A stretch of 25,732 nucleotides of DNA from positions 1 to 25,732 of the forward strand of contig CAZQRO010000022.1 of NCBI GenBank assembly GCA_964595785.1. Direction: 5' to 3'. How positions within the stretch are numbered: the first letter of the stretch is position 1; every line of letters begins with the position of its first letter. Below are positions 15,822 to 23,600 of this stretch, one piece after another. Origin of the DNA: Bovifimicola sp964595785 (lineage in GTDB: Bacteria; Bacillota; Clostridia; Lachnospirales; Lachnospiraceae). The notes beneath the pieces are model-generated. The model saw only the letters and a list, made by a program, of their open reading frames with translations, was not told where the DNA came from and made no database searches. Made by a program: the position numbers and the translations under genes.

Positions 15822-16508
15822 TTATGCTTCCTCCTTTACTGTTTCTTCTGAACGTTCGCTACAATCTTTATTACATGAACTGCAGTCTGAACAACACTTC
15901 ATTTCTTTTGGTTTCTTTCCATGTGCAATCCTGATTTTATTCTGAACTGCCACTAACGTTGCAAGAACAAAGAACGCACCGGGTGCAAGAGCAATTATTT
16001 TAATGTTATAACTTTCAGGAATAATTCTCATTCCGAGGACAGTTCCTGAACCAATTAATTCTCTGAAAAATCCTAAGAATGACAAGCCCACTGTAAAACC
16101 AAGACCCATTCCTATACCGTCAAATACTGATGGCAATACCTGATTCTTAGAAGCGTATGCTTCTGCTCTTCCTAAAATAATACAGTTAACAACAATAAGC
16201 GGTATGTAAATTCCAAGAGACGTATTAAGTGCAGGCAGATATGCCTGTAAAAGAAATTGTACGATTGTAACAAAACTTGCAACAATAACAATAAATGCAG
16301 GCATTCTTACTTTATCCGGTATAACATTTCTAAGTAAAGCAATTATTGCATTAGATGCCGTTAAAACAACCATGGTTGTCATACCCATACCAAAACCATT
16401 TTGTAATGATGAAGTGACAGCCAATGTAGGACACATACCTAACATAAGAACAAATGTAGGATTTTCCTTAATTATACCATTGTATAAACGTTCTACACAT
16501 TTATTCAT
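15822..16508 (-). CDS. rnfE: Rnf complex membrane subunit RnfE, with Cys-rich tail
   Basis: A 228-residue integral membrane protein, partner of RnfA in binding the intramembrane Fe-S cluster (Cys26 in LMLGMCPTLAV, Cys109 in PLIVVNCIILGRAEAYAS). Helices fill residues 18-190. Beyond the usual end it carries a hydrophilic tail with five cysteines, C205, C206, C209, C212 and C216 (KCCSDCSSCNKDC), followed by an acidic end. The tail could bind a metal or an Fe-S cluster, or be disordered. The ATG at 16508 overlaps the end of rnfG by 8 nt, which indicates tight coupling. Confidence 0.95.
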   Translation of the reverse strand: MNKCVERLYNGIIKENPTFVLMLGMCPTLAVTSSLQNGFGMGMTTMVVLTASNAIIALLRNVIPDKVRMPAFIVIVASFVTIVQFLLQAYLPALNTSLGIYIPLIVVNCIILGRAEAYASKNQVLPSVFDGIGMGLGFTVGLSFLGFFRELIGSGTVLGMRIIPESYNIKIIALAPGAFFVLATLVAVQNKIRIAHGKKPKEMKCCSDCSSCNKDCSERSEETVKEEA

Positions 16509-17133
16509 TTATATCGCCTCCATTTCCACCATCAGATGTAATAAATTTGTATGCCAGTATTCCGGTATTAACACCATTTGTAACTGCATTTGTTGTAATA
16601 GTGGCCCCGCTTATTGCATCAATCTGATTATCAGCAGAAGCACCACTTTTAGTATATTCAAAAGAATCTGCCTTTCTTCCCTCAAACTGGTTTTTGAATT
16701 TGGATTCTTTGGCTTTCATTCCTACACCTGCTGTCTCGCTGATTGTCAAAAATGATATTCCATTAATAGTTCCATCATTCTGAATTCCAAGTGTGAACTG
16801 TATGTCACCGCCATAACCTTCTTTATCAGTCACTGTAATAACATATCCAATTCCATTTCCATCGCCATCCTTTGCCATTACTATTCCATAAATGCTAGAA
16901 ACTGATGATTTATATCCGTTTTCTGCAAGATAACTTTTAAGTTCAGCATCATCATAATCCACCTCTTCAAAAGAATCAGCAGCATTAAATACTTTTTCAT
17001 AAGCTTTCTGCTGTGTTTTTTCTTCCTGTTCTTTACGTGGTTCTTTTGTTATTTCATATACTGCACCCAATAAAAGACCTGATATTAATGTAATAAGGCA
17101 TAACTTAAGAGAGTTTAATAATATATTTTTCAT
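16501..17133 (-). CDS. rnfG: Rnf complex flavoprotein subunit RnfG
   Basis: A 210-residue single-pass protein with the FMN-binding domain outside the membrane. The N-terminal helix covers about residues 8-27. The flavinylation motif DAISGAT (172-178) matches the ApbE target pattern Dxx[ST]xAT, so FMN should be attached to Thr178. Upstream lies GGDIQFTLGIQNDGTINGISFLTISETAGVGMKAKE (in part), the conserved FMN domain core. The ATG at 17133 overlaps the rnfD stop as TAATG, and its ribosome binding site GGGAGG is inside the end of rnfD. It needs the ApbE encoded on the opposite strand nearby. Confidence 0.96.
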   Translation of the reverse strand: MKNILLNSLKLCLITLISGLLLGAVYEITKEPRKEQEEKTQQKAYEKVFNAADSFEEVDYDDAELKSYLAENGYKSSVSSIYGIVMAKDGDGNGIGYVITVTDKEGYGGDIQFTLGIQNDGTINGISFLTISETAGVGMKAKESKFKNQFEGRKADSFEYTKSGASADNQIDAISGATITTNAVTNGVNTGILAYKFITSDGGNGGDINE

Positions 17134-18077
17134 TATTTTAAAGCCTCCCTTCCAAATGCTTTAGGGACTGTCACCTTTTCAATTAATGGTACTAAAAGGT
17201 TGCAGAAGATAATTGCATAAGACACCCCTTCCGGAGCAGCATTAGCCGTGGCTAACATTCTGAATGCACCTGTTACAAGACCAAGACATATACCATAGAC
17301 AATTTTTCCCTTTGGAGTTATCGGAGATGTAACATAATCCGTTGCCATGAACCATGCACCAAGCATAAGTCCGCCACCACATAACTGTCCTGCCACAAAT
17401 TCCATATCAACACCAGCATGACAGGCTGAATAAATCAATGAAAATATTGTAAAAGTTCCTATGTAGAATACAGGTATCTTAAAATCAATAATTTTCTTAA
17501 TTAAAAGATAGCAGGCACCTACTAACAATGCCAGTGTAGATGTTTCACCGATTGTTCCTGCCGTATTACCAATAAACATTTTCAGAATATCATAATTACC
17601 ACCATTCTTCATATTATAAAGCGGAGTTGCTGTTGTAACACCATCAAGAGTAAACCTTGTCATCTGACCGGTAAAAGACAGAAGTAAAAAACATCTTGCA
17701 GCAAGTGCAGGGTTCATAAAATTCTGTCCAAGCCCTCCAAATAACATTTTAACGACTAAGACTGCAAATATTGCACCCAGCATTGCAATCCACAAAGGAA
17801 TTGTTGACGGAAGGTTTAATGCAAGCAGCAGACCTGTTACTGCTGCGCTCAAATCACCAACAGTTACCTTTTTCTTCATTGCTTTTTCATAAATTGCCTC
17901 GGTTGCAGATGCAGTAGCCATTGTAATAAGTATTACAGCCAATGCTCTGAAACCAAAGTTATAAATACCAAATATACTTGCAGGAATTAAAGCTATTAAT
18001 ACATCAAGCATTATTCCTGATGTCGTATTATTATCCCTGACATGAGGATTCGAAGATACATTAAGCATTTCTTTCAA
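17133..18077 (-). CDS. rnfD: Rnf complex membrane flavoprotein subunit RnfD
   Basis: A membrane subunit of about 314 residues, related to NqrB, with eight to ten predicted helices. It opens with the family motif SSNPHVRDNN. The sequence LDGVTTATPLYN fits the ApbE flavinylation pattern; FMN would be attached to the Thr of TAT (about residue 151), facing outside. The start is uncertain: GTG at 18086 has GAGG directly adjoining it, TTG at 18077 has GAGG 8 nt upstream, and ATG at 18068 has none at good spacing. I choose TTG 18077 on spacing. It follows rnfC closely (about 16 nt) and overlaps rnfG by 1 nt. Confidence 0.93.
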   Translation of the reverse strand: MKEMLNVSSNPHVRDNNTTSGIMLDVLIALIPASIFGIYNFGFRALAVILITMATASATEAIYEKAMKKKVTVGDLSAAVTGLLLALNLPSTIPLWIAMLGAIFAVLVVKMLFGGLGQNFMNPALAARCFLLLSFTGQMTRFTLDGVTTATPLYNMKNGGNYDILKMFIGNTAGTIGETSTLALLVGACYLLIKKIIDFKIPVFYIGTFTIFSLIYSACHAGVDMEFVAGQLCGGGLMLGAWFMATDYVTSPITPKGKIVYGICLGLVTGAFRMLATANAAPEGVSYAIIFCNLLVPLIEKVTVPKAFGREALK

Positions 18078-18093
18078 GTTTAACACCTCTGTT

Positions 18094-19410
18094 CTATTTT
18101 TTCTTACTTGCTAGTACCTGTTTACGCATACTCTTTATTGCCTGTGCAAGGTTACGTTTGGCAGGACAAATATATGAGCAGCACCCACATTCACAACATT
18201 CTAGTCCATTGTATTTCACAAAACTCTCTATATCACCGCATTCTGAGAATTTAGCAAGTTTAGAAGGAAGAATTCTGCCCGGACAGACACTTACACATCT
18301 GCCACAATTAATGCAATTTGTCTGATTAATTGTAGATAATGGGTCTTTTATGTAACATAAGAGTGCTGAAGATGTCTTTGTAACAGGTATATCCAATGTA
18401 CTTACAGCCATTCCCATCATCGGTCCGCCTGAAATAATTTTCTCCGGTGTATCTTTAAATCCTCCGGCAGATTCTATTAACTCTCTGTGATTTGTTCCTG
18501 TTCTGACAAGAAAATTCTGTGGCTTTATGACCGCATCTCCGGTTATTGTAATAACTCTCTTAATAAGAGGTCTGCCATCAGTTACTGCACAATTAATGCC
18601 GAATACCGTATCTACATTATCTACCACACAGCCTGCATCAGCAGGCAGCATTGATGAATTAATCTTTCTTCCGGTAACTGCATAGATAAGCATACGTTCG
18701 GCACCCTGAGGGTACTTTGTATACAAAGGCTTTACTTCTATTCTGTCTTCAGACTTAACAAGTTCTTTCAATTTAATAATGGCATCCATTTTGTTATCTT
18801 CAACAGCAATGATACCTTTTGCCTTGTCAAATACTTTCAGCATTACCTTCAATCCACTGACTAATATTTCAGGATTTTCTATCATTCTTCTGTAATCCGA
18901 CGTCAGATAAGGTTCGCATTCAGAGCCATTTACAATAATATAATCTATTTTATCAGGTTCTTTTGGTGAAAGTTTTACATTGGTCGGAAAACCAGCACCA
19001 CCCATACCTACTACTCCGGCTTTTTTAACCAGACTAATAATCTCTTCTTTACTCAGTTCATCAATTGGTTTAGGTTTTTCAAAATCAACCTCTTCAAATC
19101 TGCCATCATTTTCAATTACAATACAGGCTGCCTTTCCGCCATTAACCAATAATCTCGGCTCAATAGCCTTAACTGTACCTGATACTGATGAATGAACATT
19201 TGCTGAAATAAATCCTGTGGCTTCGCCGATTAACTGACCGACTAAAACCCTGTCGCCAATGTTAACAACTGGTTTTGCCGGTGCACCAATATGCTGTGAC
19301 ATAGATATAACTACATCACCTATTGGAAAATATTCAGTTATAGTACCATCCTTAGAAAGTTCTTTACCTTCATAAGGATGAATACCACCTTTGAATGTCA
19401 AAACAGACAT
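18094..19410 (-). CDS. rnfC: Rnf complex NADH-binding subunit RnfC
   Basis: A 438-residue soluble subunit that passes electrons to NAD+. It starts MSVLTFKGGIHPYEGKELSK, the usual RnfC opening. A nucleotide/flavin-binding loop VGMGGAGFPTNVKL follows the N-terminal lipoyl-like domain (NVHSSVSGTVKAI). Near the C-terminus two 4Fe-4S motifs are seen: CINCGRCVSVCPG (from about residue 366) and CCECGCCSYICPAKR (from about 405). The frame is open upstream to a TTG at 19518, but only the ATG at 19410 has AGAGGG at proper spacing (6 nt) and fits the family N-terminus. First gene of rnfCDGEAB. Confidence 0.96.
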   Translation of the reverse strand: MSVLTFKGGIHPYEGKELSKDGTITEYFPIGDVVISMSQHIGAPAKPVVNIGDRVLVGQLIGEATGFISANVHSSVSGTVKAIEPRLLVNGGKAACIVIENDGRFEEVDFEKPKPIDELSKEEIISLVKKAGVVGMGGAGFPTNVKLSPKEPDKIDYIIVNGSECEPYLTSDYRRMIENPEILVSGLKVMLKVFDKAKGIIAVEDNKMDAIIKLKELVKSEDRIEVKPLYTKYPQGAERMLIYAVTGRKINSSMLPADAGCVVDNVDTVFGINCAVTDGRPLIKRVITITGDAVIKPQNFLVRTGTNHRELIESAGGFKDTPEKIISGGPMMGMAVSTLDIPVTKTSSALLCYIKDPLSTINQTNCINCGRCVSVCPGRILPSKLAKFSECGDIESFVKYNGLECCECGCCSYICPAKRNLAQAIKSMRKQVLASKKK

Positions 19411-19450
19411 ATGCATCCCTCTTTTCCTAGCATTAAAAATCACTAATCTA

Positions 19451-19479
19451 ATTTTAATATATATTAACATAAAATACAA
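19451..19479 (-). promoter_or_regulatory. Probable promoter of the rnf operon
   Basis: On the minus strand TTGTAT (19479-19474) and TAAAAT (19456-19451) are separated by 17 bp, giving a leader of about 35 nt before rnfC. A TTTACA (19485-19480) just upstream is an alternative -35 with a TATATA -10 at 16 bp. The promoter of the divergent yprB-like gene is about 70 bp away. Confidence 0.5.
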
Positions 19480-19533
19480 TGTAAAATTAAGCAGTTCTGT
19501 GCATTTTATACAAAACATTATTGTAAAAGTTGT

Positions 19534-19563
19534 TTGATGAAAAAAACTGTGATATTCTATAAA
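19534..19563 (+). promoter_or_regulatory. Probable promoter of the yprB-like gene
   Basis: TTGATG (19534-19539) and TATAAA (19558-19563) are separated by 18 bp. The predicted start is about 20 nt before the ATG, and the ribosome binding site GGAG lies between them. Confidence 0.5.
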
Positions 19564-19589
19564 TAACTAATTTAGAAACGGAGATAGAA

Positions 19590-20660
19590 ATGATAATCAG
19601 AGAAGATATTATAGACATTAAAATTCTATATGATATTGAAAAACATTTTGAAGACAAAAATATCTGTTTTTTTGATATAGAGACTACAGGACTCAGCAGA
19701 ATGAAGAATAACATATATCTCATCGGATTAGTGTATAAAGAAGGTAATTCTTATAAAGCCATTCAATGGTTAGATGATAATGGTAAGTCTGAAAAGAAAA
19801 TGATTGAATCCTTTATTGAGGTTTCTGCAAAATATGACGTTCTGATTAATTATAACGGCAATTCTTTTGATATACCTTTTATAGAAGCCAAAGCTGAAAA
19901 ATATGGCTTAGAATTTAATATTGAAAATTTTATTTCATTTGATATTTATAAGGAGATACATAGGTATAAACTTTTCTTCGGACTTGATAATCTTAAACAG
20001 AAATCTATCGAATTGTTTTTAAAGATATTCAGAACTGATGAATATGATGGCGGACGACTTATTGAGGTGTATTATCAATTTCTTAAAAACCATTCCAAAG
20101 ATTTACTTAATCTGCTGCTTCTTCATAACTATGACGATATTTGCGGGTTAGTTGAAATATGTGACATTTTTTCATATGTAAAAATGGCTGAAGGTGATTT
20201 TCTAGTCAACGGATATAAATTATCAGATGATTGTTTAATAATAGAATGTAATCTCAATAACAGATTAAAAGTGCAATTTTCTGCTAGAAATGACTCATTC
20301 TATGTCAGTGCCGGAAATGACATTATGAAAATACAGGTATCTCTTAATAAGACATGTCTGAAATTCTTTTATACAGATTATAAGAACTATTTTTATCTTC
20401 CTGATGAAGATATGGCAATTCATAAATCTGTTGCACAATTTGTTGATAAAGAACATCGAATAAAAGCCATTAAAGCAAACTGCTATATTAAAAAAGATGG
20501 AATATTTATAAAGGAATATTCAGAAATTTTCACTCCTGTATTTAAATCAGATTTTAATGACCGTGATAAATATTTTGAAATTGATAATATTAAAAAAAAT
20601 ACTGAACATCTATACGATTATGTAGTTGATATTTTAAAAATTATTATTAAAAAGCACTGA
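19590..20660 (+). CDS. RNase H-fold 3'-5' exonuclease domain protein (YprB-like)
   Basis: A 356-residue protein of the YprB_RNaseH-like group. The DEDD exonuclease residues are visible: FDIETTGL near 28-35 (Asp and Glu of motif I), LINYNGNSFDIPF near 86-98 (motif II), and LHNYDDICGL near 179-188 (last Asp). The C-terminal half (from about 200) has no motif I recognise; in Bacillus YprB a TPR-like region is present, which I do not see here. The ATG at 19590 has GGAG at good spacing. It is the only plus-strand gene between rnfC and the spore protein gene, is divergent from rnfC and convergent with the spore gene. It probably acts on nucleic acid; the substrate is unknown. Confidence 0.85.
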   Translation: MIIREDIIDIKILYDIEKHFEDKNICFFDIETTGLSRMKNNIYLIGLVYKEGNSYKAIQWLDDNGKSEKKMIESFIEVSAKYDVLINYNGNSFDIPFIEAKAEKYGLEFNIENFISFDIYKEIHRYKLFFGLDNLKQKSIELFLKIFRTDEYDGGRLIEVYYQFLKNHSKDLLNLLLLHNYDDICGLVEICDIFSYVKMAEGDFLVNGYKLSDDCLIIECNLNNRLKVQFSARNDSFYVSAGNDIMKIQVSLNKTCLKFFYTDYKNYFYLPDEDMAIHKSVAQFVDKEHRIKAIKANCYIKKDGIFIKEYSEIFTPVFKSDFNDRDKYFEIDNIKKNTEHLYDYVVDILKIIIKKH

Positions 20661-20662
20661 GA

Positions 20663-20686
20663 AGGCTGCCTTTTGAAGGGCAGCCT
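20663..20686. terminator. Shared hairpin between convergent yprB-like and spore protein genes
   Basis: AGGCTGCC (20663-20670) and GGCAGCCT (20679-20686) form a GC-rich 8-bp stem with an 8-nt loop, just after the yprB-like stop and 31 nt beyond the spore gene stop. On the minus strand a T run (CTTTTTAA) follows about 10 nt later; on the plus strand the tail is CCTTAAC. Likely a bidirectional but imperfect terminator. Confidence 0.6.
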
Positions 20687-20716
20687 CCTTAACACCAATT
20701 CAGTTAATGAGATTAA

Positions 20717-20926
20717 TTAACTTCTTGAAGCCATTTCTTTTTCCTGAGCTTCGATCATTTTCTTAACCATATAACCACCTACTGAACCTTTCTGAGCGGA
20801 AGTAAGATTACCGTTATAACCATCTGACAAAGGAACACCAATTTCATTTGCTACTTCCATTTTGAATTTGTTCATAGCGCTTTTTGCTTCAGGTACTGAT
20901 GTTTTGTTTGAACTTGTGTTATTCAT
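20717..20926 (-). CDS. Alpha/beta-type small acid-soluble spore protein
   Basis: DNA-binding protein that coats and protects the chromosome in the spore core and is degraded by the GPR protease at germination. The 69-residue sequence has the family core: FKMEVANEIGVPL near 21-33, which contains the GPR cleavage region, then GYNGNLTSAQKGSVGGYMVKKMI near 37-60. The N-terminus is Ser/Thr/Asn-rich. The ATG at 20926 has GGGGG 6 nt upstream. In the family, expression depends on the forespore factor sigma-G; I could not find a convincing sigma-G promoter here. An unusual inverted repeat involves its ribosome binding site. It marks the organism, or its lineage, as spore-forming. Confidence 0.95.
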   Translation of the reverse strand: MNNTSSNKTSVPEAKSAMNKFKMEVANEIGVPLSDGYNGNLTSAQKGSVGGYMVKKMIEAQEKEMASRS

Positions 20927-20931
20927 AATAA

Positions 20932-20983
20932 ACCCCCATATAATTTACTCTTTTTTGATGTTACAGTAATATTATATGGAGGT
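20932..20983 (-). promoter_or_regulatory. Inverted repeat that pairs with the spore gene's ribosome binding site
   Basis: On the minus strand ACCTCCATATAAT pairs with ATTATATGGGGGT (13 bp, one G-U pair); after one bulged A, TTACT/AGTAA adds 5 bp around a 15-nt loop. The downstream arm contains the GGGGG ribosome binding site, and the upstream arm contains CCTCC, the core anti-Shine-Dalgarno sequence. If the transcript starts upstream of 20983, translation would be blocked until the stem opens. If transcription starts inside the repeat, only a DNA-level role is possible. Confidence 0.5.
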
Positions 20984-21088
20984 CTTGTATAAATAAACTG
21001 GTAAGTTTTAGAAACTAATCTGCCTGATAATGAATTCATAAATATATATTTTTTTAATACGATGAATATAATCATAAAACACTAATAT

Positions 21089-22483
21089 TTAATTTTCTTT
21101 AAGTATTTCATTTTGTTTGAAATAATCAATAATTTTTACAAAATTCATTCCATGTGAAGCCTTGACTAAAACAGTATCATCTATAACTATTATGCGCTCA
21201 AGTTCTGTTAATAAATCATCTAATTTATCAAAATAATAAATTTTTTTATTAACATGTTCTTTATTAAGTTCCATAAAAGCATTATTCATTAATTTACCTG
21301 CAAGAACAACTACATCTATATCAGTTTCTGCAATATATTTACCTATTTCACGATGAAGTTCTACTTCATTTTCACCTAATTCAAACATATTACCAAGAAT
21401 TGCAACCTTTCTTGTAACTGCACAGTTTAAAACATCAATACTGGCACGCATAGATACCGGATTGGCATTATAACAGTCATCGATTACCGTAATTCCGTTT
21501 AATTCCATAATATTATTTCTTCCTGATACCGGTTTTAATTTTTCAATACCGTGTTTAATATCATTGTCGCTTAATTCAAATATTTTACCGACACATAAGG
21601 CAGCAAGGGCATTATATACCATATGTTTTCCGGGAATATTGATTAAAACTTCTATATCAGAATCAGATTTCTCGTAATGCAAATTACATTTTATTCCTTT
21701 AATTCCTTCATTTTCTATATTGTCCGCATAAATACTACTATTGTTATTCACACTGTAAAAATATGGTTTAATTCCATTATATTCTGTAATTGTTGACAAT
21801 TTATCATCATCACCATTTAAGACAATCTTTGCATTCTCAGAAATATTTTCAAACATTTCTGTCTTTGCCTTAAGTATTCCATCTCTTGTTTTCAGGTTTT
21901 CAAGATGACACAGACCAATGTTTGTTATAACTGCCACATCAGATTTTGCAATTTCAGAAAGTCTTGTCATTTCTTTAAAATCGCTTATTCCCATTTCTAA
22001 CACCGCTATCTGATGTTCTTCCCTAAGTCTGAATATTGTAAGAGGAAGACCAAGTTCATTATTAAAATTACCTTCTGTCTTCAAAACATTATATTTTTCA
22101 GAAAGCACTGAATAAATCATTTCCTTTGTACTGGTTTTACCAACACTTCCCGTAATTCCTACAACTTTGATATCTAAGCCTTCTCTATAGAATTTTGCAA
22201 TCTGCTTGATTGCAGTTAAGGATTCTTTAACAAGTATATATGGTCTGTCAGTTTCTAGTGCTTTTTCCGTAATTATACATAATGCTCCTGATTCATAAGC
22301 ATTCGCAATGAAACTATGTCCATCCACTCTTGTACCTTTTATTGCTATAAACAAAGAATCCTTTGTAACTTTTCTGTTATCCGTAACAATCTCAATAACT
22401 TCTTTTTTTCTTATTTCTTCTGAATTACAGAACAATTTGCCATCACAGGCGGCGGCTATGTTTTCTAATGTGAGGTTTTTCAT
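21089..22483 (-). CDS. murF: UDP-N-acetylmuramoyl-tripeptide--D-alanyl-D-alanine ligase
   Basis: Adds D-Ala-D-Ala to the UDP-MurNAc-tripeptide in the cytoplasm, the last soluble step of peptidoglycan precursor synthesis. The 464-residue protein has the three Mur ligase domains: N-terminal substrate domain with DNRKVTKDSLFIAIKG near 35-50, the ATP loop GITGSVGKTSTKE at 109-121, the central motif EGNFNNELGLPLTI at 137-150, LEMGISDF near 161-168, and the C-terminal stretch VIDDCYNANPVSMRA. It starts at the ATG at 22483, with AGGAGAG about 12 nt upstream. It follows ddl by 23 nt; the ddl product is its substrate, so the pair is functionally linked. Confidence 0.97.
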   Translation of the reverse strand: MKNLTLENIAAACDGKLFCNSEEIRKKEVIEIVTDNRKVTKDSLFIAIKGTRVDGHSFIANAYESGALCIITEKALETDRPYILVKESLTAIKQIAKFYREGLDIKVVGITGSVGKTSTKEMIYSVLSEKYNVLKTEGNFNNELGLPLTIFRLREEHQIAVLEMGISDFKEMTRLSEIAKSDVAVITNIGLCHLENLKTRDGILKAKTEMFENISENAKIVLNGDDDKLSTITEYNGIKPYFYSVNNNSSIYADNIENEGIKGIKCNLHYEKSDSDIEVLINIPGKHMVYNALAALCVGKIFELSDNDIKHGIEKLKPVSGRNNIMELNGITVIDDCYNANPVSMRASIDVLNCAVTRKVAILGNMFELGENEVELHREIGKYIAETDIDVVVLAGKLMNNAFMELNKEHVNKKIYYFDKLDDLLTELERIIVIDDTVLVKASHGMNFVKIIDYFKQNEILKEN

Positions 22484-22506
22484 GATTAATATTTTCTCTC
22501 CTACAT

Positions 22507-23550
22507 TTATTTCAATGATTCATTAATTAATTTTTCACATAATTCCGGAAAATCTATCCCAATTGCTGCAGCTTCTTGTGGTAATAAGCTTGTAGGAGTC
22601 ATTCCCGGTAAAGTATTTGCTTCAAGACAGTAAATGTTATCATTTTCATCACTTAAAAAATCAATTCTGCTATATTTGTCAAGTTGTAACACTCTGCTCG
22701 CATTTACAGCTTCTCTCTGCATCTTTTCAGTTAATTCAGAACTGATTTTTGCCGGACATTCATCTTTTGTTTTACCCGGCTGATATTTATTTTCATAGTC
22801 ATAGAATCCTTCTAATGGAATTATCTCAATAACAGGCAATGCTTTGTCGCCTATTACACCAACCGAGAATTCCCTGCCCTTAACGTATTCTTCTACAATA
22901 ACATTATCTTCAAATCTGAAAGCATCATTCATGGCTTTAGCAAATTCTTCTTCATTATTCGGTATTGATACGCCAATGCTTGATCCTCCGCAGCATGGTT
23001 TTACTACACATGGATAAGAAATTCCCATTTCTTTAATTATGTTAACATAGTTTTCCGTTTCATTATGTGTAATCTTGATTCCCTTTGGTGTAGGAACATT
23101 ATTTGACATAAATAACTGCTTAGTCATACCTTTATCCATAGCAAGTGCACTTCCTAAATATCCTGTTCCCGTATATTTAACACCAAACAAATCAAGTGCC
23201 GCCTGAACTTTTCCATCTTCTCCATTTGCACCATGAAGTGCCATAAATGTAACATCCGATGTCATACATATTTCTATAACTTCATTGCCAAAGAAATTTT
23301 TTCTGGACTTTTTCATTGATTCTACTTCGGAATTAAGATTGGAAATGTGTTTAATCTCCTTTTCTAAATCGTATTCAGTTTCAAAAAAATTATCCCTATT
23401 AATATTATCATTTTTATATGTTCCAAAAAAGACATCTAAGACTCTGGCATTATGTCCTTTATTTCTAAGTGCACTGCATACCATTTTACCTGTTACAATC
23501 GATACTTCTCTTTCAGTACTTGTACCAGCACATAAGACAACTATATTCAT
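22507..23550 (-). CDS. ddl: D-alanine--D-alanine ligase
   Basis: ATP-grasp enzyme that joins two D-alanines for peptidoglycan synthesis. The 347-residue protein begins MNIVVLCAGTSTEREVSIVT; further marks are LHGANGEDGKVQAAL near 105-119, YTGTGYLGSALAMDK near 126-140, VVKPCCGGSSIGVS near 182-195, EEYVKGREFSV near 220-230, the omega-loop FYDYENKY near 249-256, and EANTLPGMTPTSLLPQ near 310-325. The Tyr-containing omega-loop is that of D-Ala-D-Ala rather than D-lactate enzymes. The segment about 43-98 is longer than in E. coli DdlB, as in many clostridial enzymes. The ATG at 23550 fits the family start and has AAGG 9 nt upstream; the frame is open to a TTG at 23604 that would add an unlikely peptide. 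Confidence 0.96.
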   Translation of the reverse strand: MNIVVLCAGTSTEREVSIVTGKMVCSALRNKGHNARVLDVFFGTYKNDNINRDNFFETEYDLEKEIKHISNLNSEVESMKKSRKNFFGNEVIEICMTSDVTFMALHGANGEDGKVQAALDLFGVKYTGTGYLGSALAMDKGMTKQLFMSNNVPTPKGIKITHNETENYVNIIKEMGISYPCVVKPCCGGSSIGVSIPNNEEEFAKAMNDAFRFEDNVIVEEYVKGREFSVGVIGDKALPVIEIIPLEGFYDYENKYQPGKTKDECPAKISSELTEKMQREAVNASRVLQLDKYSRIDFLSDENDNIYCLEANTLPGMTPTSLLPQEAAAIGIDFPELCEKLINESLK

Positions 23551-23600
23551 AATCATTTTCCTTTCCATTTTTTCATTCCAAATAATAAATACTTTTCTAA

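Noticed and set aside
19411..19518. Upstream TTG extension of RnfC
   Set aside because: The ATG at 19410 has AGAGGG at 6 nt and gives the family N-terminus; the extension also overlaps the likely promoter.
20927..21088. Sigma-G promoter for the spore protein gene
   Set aside because: A CATATAA that resembles a -10 lies in the inverted repeat, but no matching -35 is found at 17-18 bp. It cannot be called from sequence.
20985..21088. Terminator after murF
   Set aside because: Only the palindrome ATGAATTCAT and AT-rich runs are present; no stem followed by a T tract.
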